From contig CAZKCM010000013.1 in the NCBI GenBank assembly GCA_964551315.1, positions 13,037-77,036 of the forward strand: a stretch of 64,000 bases of DNA. The letters run 5' to 3'. The stretch's first letter is position 1. Each line of letters opens with the position of its first letter. The stretch comes from Virgifigura sp964551315. Lineage in GTDB: Bacteria > Pseudomonadota > Alphaproteobacteria > Dongiales > Dongiaceae. The translations under genes were made by a program, and so were the position numbers. Below, piece by piece: positions 31,316-40,010 of the stretch. The notes beneath the pieces were generated by a model. The model was not told the origin of the DNA, did not search any database, and saw nothing but the letters and a program-made list of their open reading frames with translations.

Positions 31316-34300
31316 AGCGTCATCGCAAGGCTGGATCGTTCCTGCTCCTCGCCGCCGTCGCCGTGGCGATCGCGGCCCTGTCGCCCCGGCCGGCCGCGCT
31401 CGTCGATCCGGCGGCGGCCGAGGAGGGGCGCGCCGAGGCGGTCGCCGTACGCGGCCACGTCGCGGCCGGGTTCGGCCGGCTGGTGTTCGACTGGCAGAGC
31501 CCCGTCGACTACGCCGTTCACCGCGAGCCGGGGGGCGCCCTGGCCATCACCTTCGCGCGGCCGGCGGAGTTCGCGCTCGACCCGGCGCTGCGGGCGCTCG
31601 CCGGCTATATCCGTGCGGCGGAGGTTGGCCAGGGCGGGCGCCGCGTCCTCCTTCGGCTCGCCGGCGATCCGCGGCTCGATCACTTCCGCAGCCAGGACAG
31701 CGTCGTCATCGATTTCATCGGCCCGCCGGCCGAGCCTCCCATCCGCGTGCGGGCGGGGGAGCATCCGGGCTTCAGCCGCATCGTCTTCGACTGGACGACG
31801 CCGGTCGCCTACATCCTGTCCCGCAACGGAGAGGAGATCCTGCTGCGCTTCCAGGAGTCCCGCGCGCTCGATCTCGCGGCGGTCAGCGCCGACCTGCCGA
31901 GGCGCGTCCGCGCGATCCGGGCGGCGGCCGAGAGCGGCACCGTCGCGGTGCGGATCACTCTGCGCGACGGCGGCTTCCGGCTGCACGATTTCCGCGTCGG
32001 CCCGAAGGTGGTCCTCGACATTCGCGACCCCGAAGGCAGCGCCCCGGCCGCCGTGGCGACGCCGGCGCCGGTCGGATCGGCCGCCCCGACCGCCGCGGCG
32101 AAGCCGGCACCGGCCCAGCCGACCGCCCCCACCGCCGCGGTGCGGCCCGCGCCGCCGGAACCCGCGGCGCCCACCGCCGCGGCGAAGCCGGCGCTGGGCG
32201 CGCCGGCCATGCCCGCGGAGGCGGAGCCGCGCCGGCCGGCGGCCACCGGCGCACCCACGCCGCTCACGCCGCCAAGCCCGGCGACCCAGGCGCCGCGCGA
32301 TGGCACGGCCGCGGGGCGCGAGGCCCAGGCGCCGTCGGCCGTTCGCGTTCCGGTCCGGGTCGCGGCCGATGGGGACGGCGTCACCCTGCGCTTCGCCTGG
32401 GCCGAGGCGGTGCCCGCTGCCGCGTTCCGCCGCGCGGGCGCCGTCTGGCTGCTGTTCGCCCGGCCGGCCCAGTTCGATCTGCAGGAGGTCTTGGCGGTGG
32501 ACCACCCCTATCTCGGCGACGCGCTCCAGTGGCGGAACGAGGCCGCCACGGTGCTTCAGCTCAAGAGCCCGCCGGAGGCGGTGCCGCGGCTGAGCCGCGA
32601 CGGCACCCACTGGCTCGTCGATCTGCGCGCGCGGCCCGACGCGCCCGAGGCGGCGCTTCCGCAACGGATCGAGCGCGGCGGCGCGCAGGCCGGCGTGCGC
32701 CTGCGGCTGGAGGCGCCGATGGTCGGCGCCGCGATCCCGGTGAAGGATCCGGAGGTCGGCGACAGCCTGGTCGTGGCGCCGCTGCTGGAGCCCGGCCTCG
32801 GTGTCGCCCGCGGGCAGGAATGGCCGGAGTTCCGGCTGCTGCCGACGCTGCAGGGCATCGCCGTGGTTCCGCGGGCGGACGATCTCGTCGTCCGCGCCGA
32901 GGCCGGCCGCGTCCTGATCGACCGCGCCGGCGGCCTCCTGGCCTCGGAGGAGATGCGGCGCCTGGCGGTCGCCGACGGCGGGGCGGCGGCGCGCGCCGGG
33001 GCGGCGGCTGCGCGGGCGAAGGAGACAGAGCCGCGCCTGTTCGACCTGCCGGCTTGGCGGCGCAACGGCCCCTCGACCTTCGTCATGGACCGCCAGGCCC
33101 TGCAGCGCGCGGTCGTCGAGGTTCCCGCCGACCGGCAGGCCGCTGCCCGGCTCGACCTCGCGCGGTTCTTCTTCGCGCACGGCCTGGCCGTGGAGGCGTC
33201 GGGCGTCCTCGACCTGATCCGGCGGGAATCGCCGGAGCGCATGGACGAGCCGGAGCTCCTGCTGCTGACCGGCGCCAGCGCCCTCCTGCGGGGCGACGAC
33301 GCGGAGGCGGAGCGCTATCTGGCGAGCGCGGCGCTCGACGGCGAGCCGGAGGCGGAGCTGTGGCGCGCGGCGCTCGCCGCCGGGTCGGCCGCCCGGACCG
33401 GCGCCTGGGACGACGTGGCCCGGGCGTTCCAGCGGCATGCCGGGCTTATCGACGATTATCCGGAATCCGTCCGCTTCCGGCTGCGGCTGCTGGCCGCCGA
33501 GGCGATGATCGAGGCCGGCGATCCGGTCGCGGCGCTGGCGCCGCTCGACGCCATGCGCGCGGATTCCCCGGACCGGGAGCAGGCCGACCAGATCGCCTTC
33601 CTGGAGGCGCGGCGGGCGGCCGTCGAGGGGCGGTTGTCGCGGGCCATCGCGATCTGGGAGCGGCTGACCGACAGCCCGCACCAGCCGACTCAGGCCCGGG
33701 CCCGCTTCGCCCTCGCCGATACGCTGCTGAAGGAGGGCCTGATCGCCCGGGCGGAGGCGATCGAGCGGCTGGAGCGCGTCCGCTTCCTGTGGCGCGGCGG
33801 CCCGTTCGAGTTCGCCGTTCTGCACCGCCTCGGGCAGCTCTACCTGGCCGAGGGAAAGATGCGCGACGGGCTGACGACCCTGCGCCAGGCCGTGTCGCGC
33901 TTCCCCGATGACCCGCGCGCCGGCGCGGCGACGCAGGAGATGGCCGAAGCCTTCCGCGTCCTCTATCTGGAGGGCGGCGCCGACCGCCTGTCGCCGCTGG
34001 TCGCGGTCGCGCTGTTTGACGAGTTCCGGGAGCTGACGCCGCCGGGCGAGGAGGGCGACGCCATGATCGCGGCGCTGGCCGACCGGCTTGTCGCCGTTGA
34101 CCTGCTGGACCGCGCGGCGATCCTGCTTGAGGACCAGGTGATCCACCGCCTGTCCGGCGCGGAGAAGGCGCGCGTCGGCGCGCGGCTCGCGGCGGTCCGC
34201 CTCCTCGACCGGCAGCCGGAGGCCGCCCTGAAGGCGCTGGCCGCAAGCGCCGTGCCGGACCTGCCGGAGCCGCTGGAGCGGCAGCGGCGGCATCTTGAGG

Positions 34301-34770
34301 CCCGCGCGCTGTTCGACTCCGAGCGCGGGACCGAGGCGCTGGCGCTGCTCGAAGGCGATGACAGCTACGACGCCGCCCTGCTGCGCGCCGACATGCTCTG
34401 GCGCCTGCGGGAATGGCCCGGCGCGGCCGAGGCCCTCGCCGTCCTGCTCGACAAGGTCGAAGCCGGGGCCGGGCCGGAGGATGCCCGCGGCGAGGCCCAA
34501 CCGTCGGTCGCCCGACTCGTCCTCAACCGGGCCATCGCACTCACCCTTGCCGGCGAGAGCGCGCGCCTCGCCGCCCTCGCCGACCGCTACGGCGCGCTCA
34601 TGGCAAAGGACCCCCTGGGCGACTCATTCCGGCTGCTGACCGCCGGGACCGATGCGTTCGATACGCCCCGCACGATCGCCGAACGGCTTGCCGGCGCCGG
34701 CGATCTCGCCAACCTCATGGCCACCTACCGCCAGCGCCTCCAGACCGCCAGCCGGGGCGAGGGCGGCTGA
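31312..34770 (+). CDS. large exported beta-repeat (AMIN-like) and TPR protein
   Basis: 1152 residues. A signal peptide (SFLLLAAVAVAIAALSPRPAA) leads into two related beta repeats (GFGRLVFDWQSPVDYAV near 53 and GFSRIVFDWTTPVAYIL near 153). An Ala/Pro low-complexity linker follows (about 243-345), then a third repeat (DGVTLRFAWAEAV near 352). The last half (about 610-1140) is helical, with TPR-like units such as ARFALADTLLKEGLIARAEAIERLERV and LHRLGQLYLAEGKMRDGLTTLRQAV. The repeats resemble AMIN domains that bind cell wall. Its ATG overlaps the motB-like stop (ATGA), so it belongs to the cheY-cheZ-motB operon. Function unknown; a periplasmic motor scaffold is a guess. Confidence 0.8.
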   Translation: MKRHRKAGSFLLLAAVAVAIAALSPRPAALVDPAAAEEGRAEAVAVRGHVAAGFGRLVFDWQSPVDYAVHREPGGALAITFARPAEFALDPALRALAGYIRAAEVGQGGRRVLLRLAGDPRLDHFRSQDSVVIDFIGPPAEPPIRVRAGEHPGFSRIVFDWTTPVAYILSRNGEEILLRFQESRALDLAAVSADLPRRVRAIRAAAESGTVAVRITLRDGGFRLHDFRVGPKVVLDIRDPEGSAPAAVATPAPVGSAAPTAAAKPAPAQPTAPTAAVRPAPPEPAAPTAAAKPALGAPAMPAEAEPRRPAATGAPTPLTPPSPATQAPRDGTAAGREAQAPSAVRVPVRVAADGDGVTLRFAWAEAVPAAAFRRAGAVWLLFARPAQFDLQEVLAVDHPYLGDALQWRNEAATVLQLKSPPEAVPRLSRDGTHWLVDLRARPDAPEAALPQRIERGGAQAGVRLRLEAPMVGAAIPVKDPEVGDSLVVAPLLEPGLGVARGQEWPEFRLLPTLQGIAVVPRADDLVVRAEAGRVLIDRAGGLLASEEMRRLAVADGGAAARAGAAAARAKETEPRLFDLPAWRRNGPSTFVMDRQALQRAVVEVPADRQAAARLDLARFFFAHGLAVEASGVLDLIRRESPERMDEPELLLLTGASALLRGDDAEAERYLASAALDGEPEAELWRAALAAGSAARTGAWDDVARAFQRHAGLIDDYPESVRFRLRLLAAEAMIEAGDPVAALAPLDAMRADSPDREQADQIAFLEARRAAVEGRLSRAIAIWERLTDSPHQPTQARARFALADTLLKEGLIARAEAIERLERVRFLWRGGPFEFAVLHRLGQLYLAEGKMRDGLTTLRQAVSRFPDDPRAGAATQEMAEAFRVLYLEGGADRLSPLVAVALFDEFRELTPPGEEGDAMIAALADRLVAVDLLDRAAILLEDQVIHRLSGAEKARVGARLAAVRLLDRQPEAALKALAASAVPDLPEPLERQRRHLEARALFDSERGTEALALLEGDDSYDAALLRADMLWRLREWPGAAEALAVLLDKVEAGAGPEDARGEAQPSVARLVLNRAIALTLAGESARLAALADRYGALMAKDPLGDSFRLLTAGTDAFDTPRTIAERLAGAGDLANLMATYRQRLQTASRGEGG

Positions 34771-34913
34771 TCCTCGATCGCCGCGTGGCCGCGGCGACGG
34801 ATGGCGGCCACGCTCGGGACACGGAGTTCCCACAGTATTGCCACTTGCACACGGTACCGCGGTGCCTAGGTGGCGGGGTGCCGGGCGGGGGCCGATCAGG
34901 TCAGGAGGGTGCA

Positions 34914-35171
34914 ATGGGCATCTATTTCGCTCTGGTCCAACAGCGTGACGACCGGCGCTTCAGGGCCGAGGTTCCCGACTTCCCCTGCTGCATCGCCGAC
35001 GGGCCAAGCGCGGAAGCGGCCGTGGCCAATGCGCGCCGGCTGGTTGCCGATCGCGTGGCGGCCATGCGCGACGCGGCCATGCCGGTGCCGAAGGGCCGCT
35101 CGCTTCCCCTGGCGATGGCGCGGCGCTCGGGGCGGTCCGTCATCAAGGCCGTGGCGATCGCCACGCCGTAG
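34914..35171 (+). CDS. orphan HicB-like antitoxin-fold protein
   Basis: 85 residues. MGIYFALVQQRDDRRFRAEVPDFPCCIADGPSAEAAVANARRLVADRVAAM has the HicB partial RNase H fold, with the aspartates and the cysteine pair around PDFPCC of the family. There is no DNA-binding C-terminal domain and no hicA on either side, so it is an orphan. AGGAGGGTGCA directly before the ATG is a strong ribosome site. It may be a regulator or a remnant of a toxin-antitoxin pair. Confidence 0.68.
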   Translation: MGIYFALVQQRDDRRFRAEVPDFPCCIADGPSAEAAVANARRLVADRVAAMRDAAMPVPKGRSLPLAMARRSGRSVIKAVAIATP

Positions 35172-35225
35172 CCGTTCGAGACCCCGCCGCCGGCCGACCC
35201 GGCCAGGTGCCGGCCCCGGTGCCGG

Positions 35226-35888
35226 TCACACCCGGTGTCGATCGCGTCCCGGGCCGAACCGGTAGGGCGGCCCCAGGCGCACGAGGCCGTAGCAAAGGGC
35301 GGCCAGGGCGACGCCACCCACCACGTCGATCGCATAGTGCTGCTTGGTGGTCAGCGTCGATAGGATGATCGCCCCGGCCCAGACCGGCGCAATCAGCCGC
35401 CACGCCCCCCGTTCCGGATACAGGGCGGCGGCCGCGAGGCAGGCATTCGCCACATGCAGGGACGGGAAGGCATTGACCTGCGGATCGACCAGATAGAGCA
35501 GCCACCACAGAAAGCCCGTCGCGCCGGTCAGGTCCGGCGACTGGCGTCCGATGATCGTCGGCCAGAGCGCGAAGACGACGAGCCCGAGGGCCGCCGACAG
35601 CAGCATGGCATAGAAGGCGTGGCTGCGCCGAACGTCGTCGCGGGTCACCCAGAGCGCCAGGAACAGGAACGGGAACTGCGACAGGTAGATCCAGATCGTC
35701 CACTCGAGAAAGGGGATCGCCGTGTCGACGACGGTGTTGTCGAGATAGCGCGGCTGACCCAGGCGAAGCTTGACGGGGATACCGTAAAGCACGAGCAGCG
35801 CGAGGCCGCCGAGCAGGATGGCCCGACCGCGGTTCCCGCGGTGGATCGCCGGCAGGGAGAACCGTCTCGCGATCGCCGTCTCACTCAT
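35226..35888 (-). CDS. PAP2-family membrane phosphatase
   Basis: 220 residues with about six membrane spans. The PAP2 active-site elements are in order: an Arg-Asp region (WVTRDDVRRSH), VNAFPSLHVANACL (second motif, SLH) and STLTTKQHYAIDVVGGVAL (third motif, His and Asp). Such enzymes dephosphorylate lipid phosphates or act as inositol-phosphoceramide-type transferases at the outer membrane leaflet. The ATG at 35888 is preferred over the frame start at 35951, which would add an unsupported basic leader. Confidence 0.8.
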   Translation of the reverse strand: MSETAIARRFSLPAIHRGNRGRAILLGGLALLVLYGIPVKLRLGQPRYLDNTVVDTAIPFLEWTIWIYLSQFPFLFLALWVTRDDVRRSHAFYAMLLSAALGLVVFALWPTIIGRQSPDLTGATGFLWWLLYLVDPQVNAFPSLHVANACLAAAALYPERGAWRLIAPVWAGAIILSTLTTKQHYAIDVVGGVALAALCYGLVRLGPPYRFGPGRDRHRV

Positions 35889-36241
35889 CGCTGTCCATCG
35901 ATCCGTTTCGGCGCAGAGGACATGATGCGATCGATACGCGCGTGCCGGCAACGGACGTCTGGGTCATGCGCCTCGGTCGGAACCGGTTACCTCGTCCGGC
36001 GATGCCGGCGGCCAAACCAAGGTGTCGTCGCCTTCATCGGAAGGCAAGCCCCCGACGGCCGGGTCGCGACAGGGCACCGTCTCCACGACTAGCCTCCCCG
36101 ACGGGCGAAGAAGACGGGCATGCGGCCGCGGGTCACCGGACCCGTGCTCCCCGATCGGCAGGAACGAAGAATCGGCGCCGCCGCTATGTCCGCCGGCGCC
36201 AAATCTTGACCGCCACGGCGGTTCCGGGCAGACCATCGGGG
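35889..36241. other. 353-bp divergent intergenic region
   Basis: Lies between the PAP2 gene (minus) and the sensor kinase gene (plus), so it should hold both promoters. Frames here are short and Arg/Pro-rich with no ribosome sites, and no promoter or operator stands out. Confidence 0.6.
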
Positions 36242-37840
36242 ATGGCGATGACCATTCGGGCCCGGATCCGGCTGCTCCAGCTGGTGGTCGGCGGCGCCGT
36301 GCTGCTGATGGCCGCGGCCGTCTTCCTCGCGGCCCGCAGCGTCGATGACCAGAGGGAGGAGGTGCGCTGGGCGCACCGGCAGCTCGACGCCATCACGACC
36401 CTGGCGGTTCAGGCGAACCGGCATTCGGCGAGCCTCGCGGCCCTGCTGCTGATCGGCGACACGGCGAGGCCGGGGCTCAACGACGCCCGGGCACGGATCG
36501 GCGCAGCGCTGGACGAGCTCGAGGACGCCACCAATCGCCAGGTGGCCGCGGCGCGGCAGCCGGAGGTGCGCCGCCGCGAGCTGGCGGAGCTCGACCGGAT
36601 CGAGCGGATCCGCGGGATCTATCGCGAGATCGACGCGTCGGTGAAGCGGCTGCTGGCACTGCGCGACGCGGGGCGCCGGGAGGCGGCCGTCGGGCTCTTC
36701 CTGCGCGACATCGAGAACCGGCTCGAGCGCGAGCTCGAGATCCTGATCGCCGAAGCGGTCGCGGGCGAGCGCCGCGAGGTCGACGAGGCGGAGCGGGAGG
36801 CGGCGGCGACGGCACGGCGGCTGGCCGCCCTGATCGCCGCAGCGACGATCCTCGCCCTGGCCGTGACGGCGATCGCCGGGCGCCGGCTCGACCGCTTCAT
36901 CATTCGTCCGGTTCGCGAGCTGACGACGGGCGCCGTCGCCCTCGGCCGCGGCGACCTGTCGCGGCGCATCGCCTATGCCGGCCGGGACGAGCTCGGCCTG
37001 CTGGCGGCGCGGTTCAACGACATGGCCGAACAGCTCAAGGAGCAGCACGGCCGCCTGCTCGCCGCGCGCTCCGATCTCGAGGAGCAGGTGCGCCGGCGGA
37101 CGGCGGAGCTCGAGGCGGCCAACCGCCGGCTGCGCGATCTCGACCGTCTGCGGGTGCAGTTCCTGGCCGACATCAGCCACGAGCTGCGCACGCCGCTCAC
37201 CGTGCTGCGCGGCGAGGCCGAGGTGACCTTGCGGGCGCGGAACGCCGCCGCGGCCGACTATCGGGAGACGCTGGCGCGCATCGTCGCCCAGGCCGCGGAC
37301 ATGGGGCGGCTGGTGGACGATCTGCTCTTCCTGGCGCGGTCGGAAACGGACACGGTCCGGTTCGACCGGGCGGACCTGGACCTGGTCCCTCTCGTCGCCG
37401 AGGCGGCGCGCGAGGCCGAGGCGCTGGGCCGGCCGAAGGGGGTCGCGATCGCGCTCGACGCGCCGGAAAGCCCGGTGATCGTCGAGGGCGACCGGCAGCG
37501 CCTGAAGCAGACCCTTGCCATTGTTCTGGACAATGCGGTGAAGTATTCCGACCGGGACGGCGTCGTCGCGATCGCGCTGGCGGCCGACGGCGCTGAGGCG
37601 GAGATCGTCGTGCGCAACCGCGGCGTCGGCGTGGCGCCGGAGGACCTGCCCTACGTCTTCGAGCGGTTCTACCGCGGACGCGAGCACGATCCGGAGGGAT
37701 CGGCGGGCGGCAGCGGCCTTGGCCTCGCGATCGCCAAGAGAATCGTCGACAAGCATCGCGGCACGATCGCCCTGGCCAGCGACGGGCCATGCACGGCGGT
37801 ACGGGTCCGGCTGCCCCTTGCCGGGGGCGGGTCGGAATAG
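36242..37840 (+). CDS. sensor histidine kinase
   Basis: 532 residues. Membrane span (LQLVVGGAVLLMAAAVFLAA), helical periplasmic sensor (about 30-190), second span (LAALIAAATILALAVTAIAG), HAMP (DRFIIRPVRELTTGAVALGRGDLSRRI), coiled coil, and HisKA with the phosphoacceptor His313 in FLADISHELRTPLTVLRGE. The catalytic domain has LDNAVKYSDRDG (N box) and GSGLGLAIAKRIVDKHRG (G boxes). The start ATG 36242 lies at the beginning of the first basic-plus-hydrophobic segment; a frame reading 100 residues further upstream is Arg-rich and unlikely. It works with the regulator encoded 89 bp downstream. Confidence 0.9.
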   Translation: MAMTIRARIRLLQLVVGGAVLLMAAAVFLAARSVDDQREEVRWAHRQLDAITTLAVQANRHSASLAALLLIGDTARPGLNDARARIGAALDELEDATNRQVAAARQPEVRRRELAELDRIERIRGIYREIDASVKRLLALRDAGRREAAVGLFLRDIENRLERELEILIAEAVAGERREVDEAEREAAATARRLAALIAAATILALAVTAIAGRRLDRFIIRPVRELTTGAVALGRGDLSRRIAYAGRDELGLLAARFNDMAEQLKEQHGRLLAARSDLEEQVRRRTAELEAANRRLRDLDRLRVQFLADISHELRTPLTVLRGEAEVTLRARNAAAADYRETLARIVAQAADMGRLVDDLLFLARSETDTVRFDRADLDLVPLVAEAAREAEALGRPKGVAIALDAPESPVIVEGDRQRLKQTLAIVLDNAVKYSDRDGVVAIALAADGAEAEIVVRNRGVGVAPEDLPYVFERFYRGREHDPEGSAGGSGLGLAIAKRIVDKHRGTIALASDGPCTAVRVRLPLAGGGSE

Positions 37841-37929
37841 GATCGGTGCGGCCGAACCGATCACGGCACCGCGCCGTTCTTCCCGGTAAGGGGGGCGATC
37901 GGTGGCGGGACGGCCGAGGAGGAGAACGA

Positions 37930-38604
37930 GTGCCCAAGCTGCTGCTCGTCGAGGACGATCCGCGCGTCGCCGGCTTCCTGCGGCGCGGGTTGGAGGCGGA
38001 GGGATATGTCGTCGACGTCGCCGGCAACGGCCGGGACGGCCTCGCCCGCGCGCGGACGCAGGAATACGGGCTGATCATCCTCGACCGCATGCTGCCGCAG
38101 CTCGACGGGCTGGAGCTGTGCCGCAGGCTGCGCGCGGAGCGGTGCGAGAGCCTGGTCCTGATGCTGACGGCCAGGGACGCGCTGCCGGACAAGGTCGAAG
38201 GCCTGCAGAGCGGGGCTGACGACTACCTGACGAAGCCGTTCGCCTTCGACGAGCTGCTGGCCCGGGTCGTTGCCCTGCTGCGGCGCGGGCGGTCCCGCCC
38301 GGCCCCGGAGGTGCTGCGCGTCGGCGACCTGACGCTCGATCCGGCCTCGCGGCGGGCGATCCGCGACGGGCGCGAGATTCCGCTGACGGTCCGGGAGTTC
38401 GCGCTGCTCCGCTATCTCATGGCGAACGCCGGAACCGTGGTGAGCCGGGCGCGCCTGCTCAGCGACGTCTGGCGCTACGACTTCGATCCGGGCACCAAGC
38501 TGGTGGACGTCTACGTTCGCTACCTGCGGCAGAAGATCGACGCGGGCGCGGCGAAGCCGCTGATCCACACGGTGCGCGGCTTCGGCTACATGATCGCGGA
38601 ATGA
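37930..38604 (+). CDS. OmpR-family response regulator
   Basis: 224 residues, full length for the family. Receiver domain with Asp52 (LIILDRMLPQLDG), DD at 9-10, Thr in LMLTARD and the Lys of DDYLTKPFAFDE. The winged-helix DNA-binding domain has LTVREFALLRYLMANAGTVVSRARLLSDVWRYDFDPGTKLVDVYVRYLRQKID and HTVRGFGYMI. GTG start at 37930 preceded by GAGGAGGAG; the longer frame from 37789 lies in the end of the kinase gene. Partner of the upstream kinase; next downstream is the PQQ-linked binding protein, a possible target. Confidence 0.92.
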   Translation: MPKLLLVEDDPRVAGFLRRGLEAEGYVVDVAGNGRDGLARARTQEYGLIILDRMLPQLDGLELCRRLRAERCESLVLMLTARDALPDKVEGLQSGADDYLTKPFAFDELLARVVALLRRGRSRPAPEVLRVGDLTLDPASRRAIRDGREIPLTVREFALLRYLMANAGTVVSRARLLSDVWRYDFDPGTKLVDVYVRYLRQKIDAGAAKPLIHTVRGFGYMIAE

Positions 38605-38756
38605 CCGGACGGCGCACGGCCGGCGGCACGCGGTCCAAACTTTAACCATATTCTCTCCGATTTCTAACCCACCGCCGCGCATGCCCGTGGCACAGTGGGC
38701 CAAAATGCGCTTCCCTTCGAGGGGAGCGAAGTTGGATCGGGAGGAGGTCAGTGCGT

Positions 38757-39968
38757 ATGCCGAACATCGGGGCGAAGACGCTCGGAGTCGTCTTCGCGCT
38801 GGCGGCTGCCCTGTGGCTCGCGGGATCGCCGGCGGCCGCCCAACAGAAGACCGTAGAGATCCGGATCGGCTACATCACGGAGCGGGTGGCCGAGCCGCCG
38901 CCGTTGTCGCTGGTGGAGCCGATCGTCACCGACAAGGGCGTTCAGGGCGCGCGGCTGGGGATCGAGGACAACAACACCACCGGCCGCTTCATGGGCCAGA
39001 GCTTCGTGCTCGCCGAGGCCATCGTCGAAGAAGGCGGCGACCTGGCGGCGGCCTTCCGGGGGCTCGTGGACGAGGGCGCGCGCTTCGTCGTCGTCGACCT
39101 GCCGGCCGGGCAACTGCTGGCGCTGGCCGATCTGCCCGAGGCGCAGGATGTGCTGCTCTTCAACACCCGGGCCACCGACGACGCGCTGCGCAACGAGGAC
39201 TGCCGGGCCAACGTGCTGCACGTCATCCCGAGCCGGGCGATGCGCGCCGACGCGCTGGCCCAGTATCTGCTGTGGAAGCGCTGGACCGAGTGGTACCTGA
39301 TCGCCGGCACCGGCGAAGGCGACCGGCTGTTCGCCGACGCGGTGCGCCGGGCGGCGAACAAGTTCGGCGCCAAGATCGTGGCCGAGAAGTCCTACGACGC
39401 CGGCTCCACCGCGCGCCGCACCGAGACCGGGCACGCGCTGATCCAGAAGCAGATGCCGGTGATGACCCAGGCGGATCGCTACGACGTGGTGGTGGTGGCC
39501 GACGAAAGCGATCTGTTCGGCGAGTACCTGCCCTACCGGACCTGGCTGCCGCGGCCGGTCGTCGGCACCCAGGGTCTGGTGCCGACCGCCTGGCACCGCA
39601 GCCACGAGCAGTGGGCCGGGACGCAGATGCAGAACCGGTTCGAGGACTTCGCCGGGCGGTGGATGGGCGAGCGCGACTACACGGCATGGCTGGCGGTGCG
39701 CAGCGTCGGCGAGGCGGCGAGCCGGACCCAGTCGGCCGATTACGAGACGATCGCCGCCTACATCCGCGGCGAGAAGTTCCAGCTCGCCGGCTTCAAGGGG
39801 GTGGCGCTGACCTACCGCGACTGGAACGGCCAGCTGCGCCAGCCGATCCTGCTGGCGGCGCCGCGGTCCCTGGTCTCGGTGTCGCCGCAGGAGGGCTTCC
39901 TGCATCAGTACAGCGAGCTCGACACGCTCGGCTTCGACCGGCCGGAGTCGAGCTGCCGGCTGGAGTAA
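38757..39968 (+). CDS. periplasmic binding protein of the PQQ/quinoprotein-associated ABC system
   Basis: 403 residues. Signal peptide (TLGVVFALAAALWLAGSPAAAQQ) and a type I binding-protein fold: IRIGYITERVAEPPPLSLVEPI, GARLGIEDNNTTGRFMGQSFVLAEAIV, FNTRATDDALRNEDCRANVLHVIPSRAMRADALAQYLLWKRW and VVADESDLFGEYLPYRTWLPRPVVGTQGL. This is the set found with PQQ-dependent alcohol dehydrogenases together with an ABC exporter. The ATG at 38757 is 8 bases after GGGAGGAGG; an upstream GTG at 38751 is too close. It is paired with the beta-propeller gene 42 bp downstream. Confidence 0.85.
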   Translation: MPNIGAKTLGVVFALAAALWLAGSPAAAQQKTVEIRIGYITERVAEPPPLSLVEPIVTDKGVQGARLGIEDNNTTGRFMGQSFVLAEAIVEEGGDLAAAFRGLVDEGARFVVVDLPAGQLLALADLPEAQDVLLFNTRATDDALRNEDCRANVLHVIPSRAMRADALAQYLLWKRWTEWYLIAGTGEGDRLFADAVRRAANKFGAKIVAEKSYDAGSTARRTETGHALIQKQMPVMTQADRYDVVVVADESDLFGEYLPYRTWLPRPVVGTQGLVPTAWHRSHEQWAGTQMQNRFEDFAGRWMGERDYTAWLAVRSVGEAASRTQSADYETIAAYIRGEKFQLAGFKGVALTYRDWNGQLRQPILLAAPRSLVSVSPQEGFLHQYSELDTLGFDRPESSCRLE

Positions 39969-40010
39969 ACGGGCGCGTCGGAGCAGAGCAACTTTGAGAG
40001 GAGCACGGAC

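Noticed and set aside
31255..34500. 1081-residue minus-strand frame opposite the large TPR protein
   Set aside because: Antisense shadow; the plus frame has a signal peptide, repeats and coupled start.
38688..38706. TGGCACA before the PQQ-linked gene as a sigma-54 promoter
   Set aside because: The GC dinucleotide is not at the required ten-base spacing, and no paired palindromes are near.
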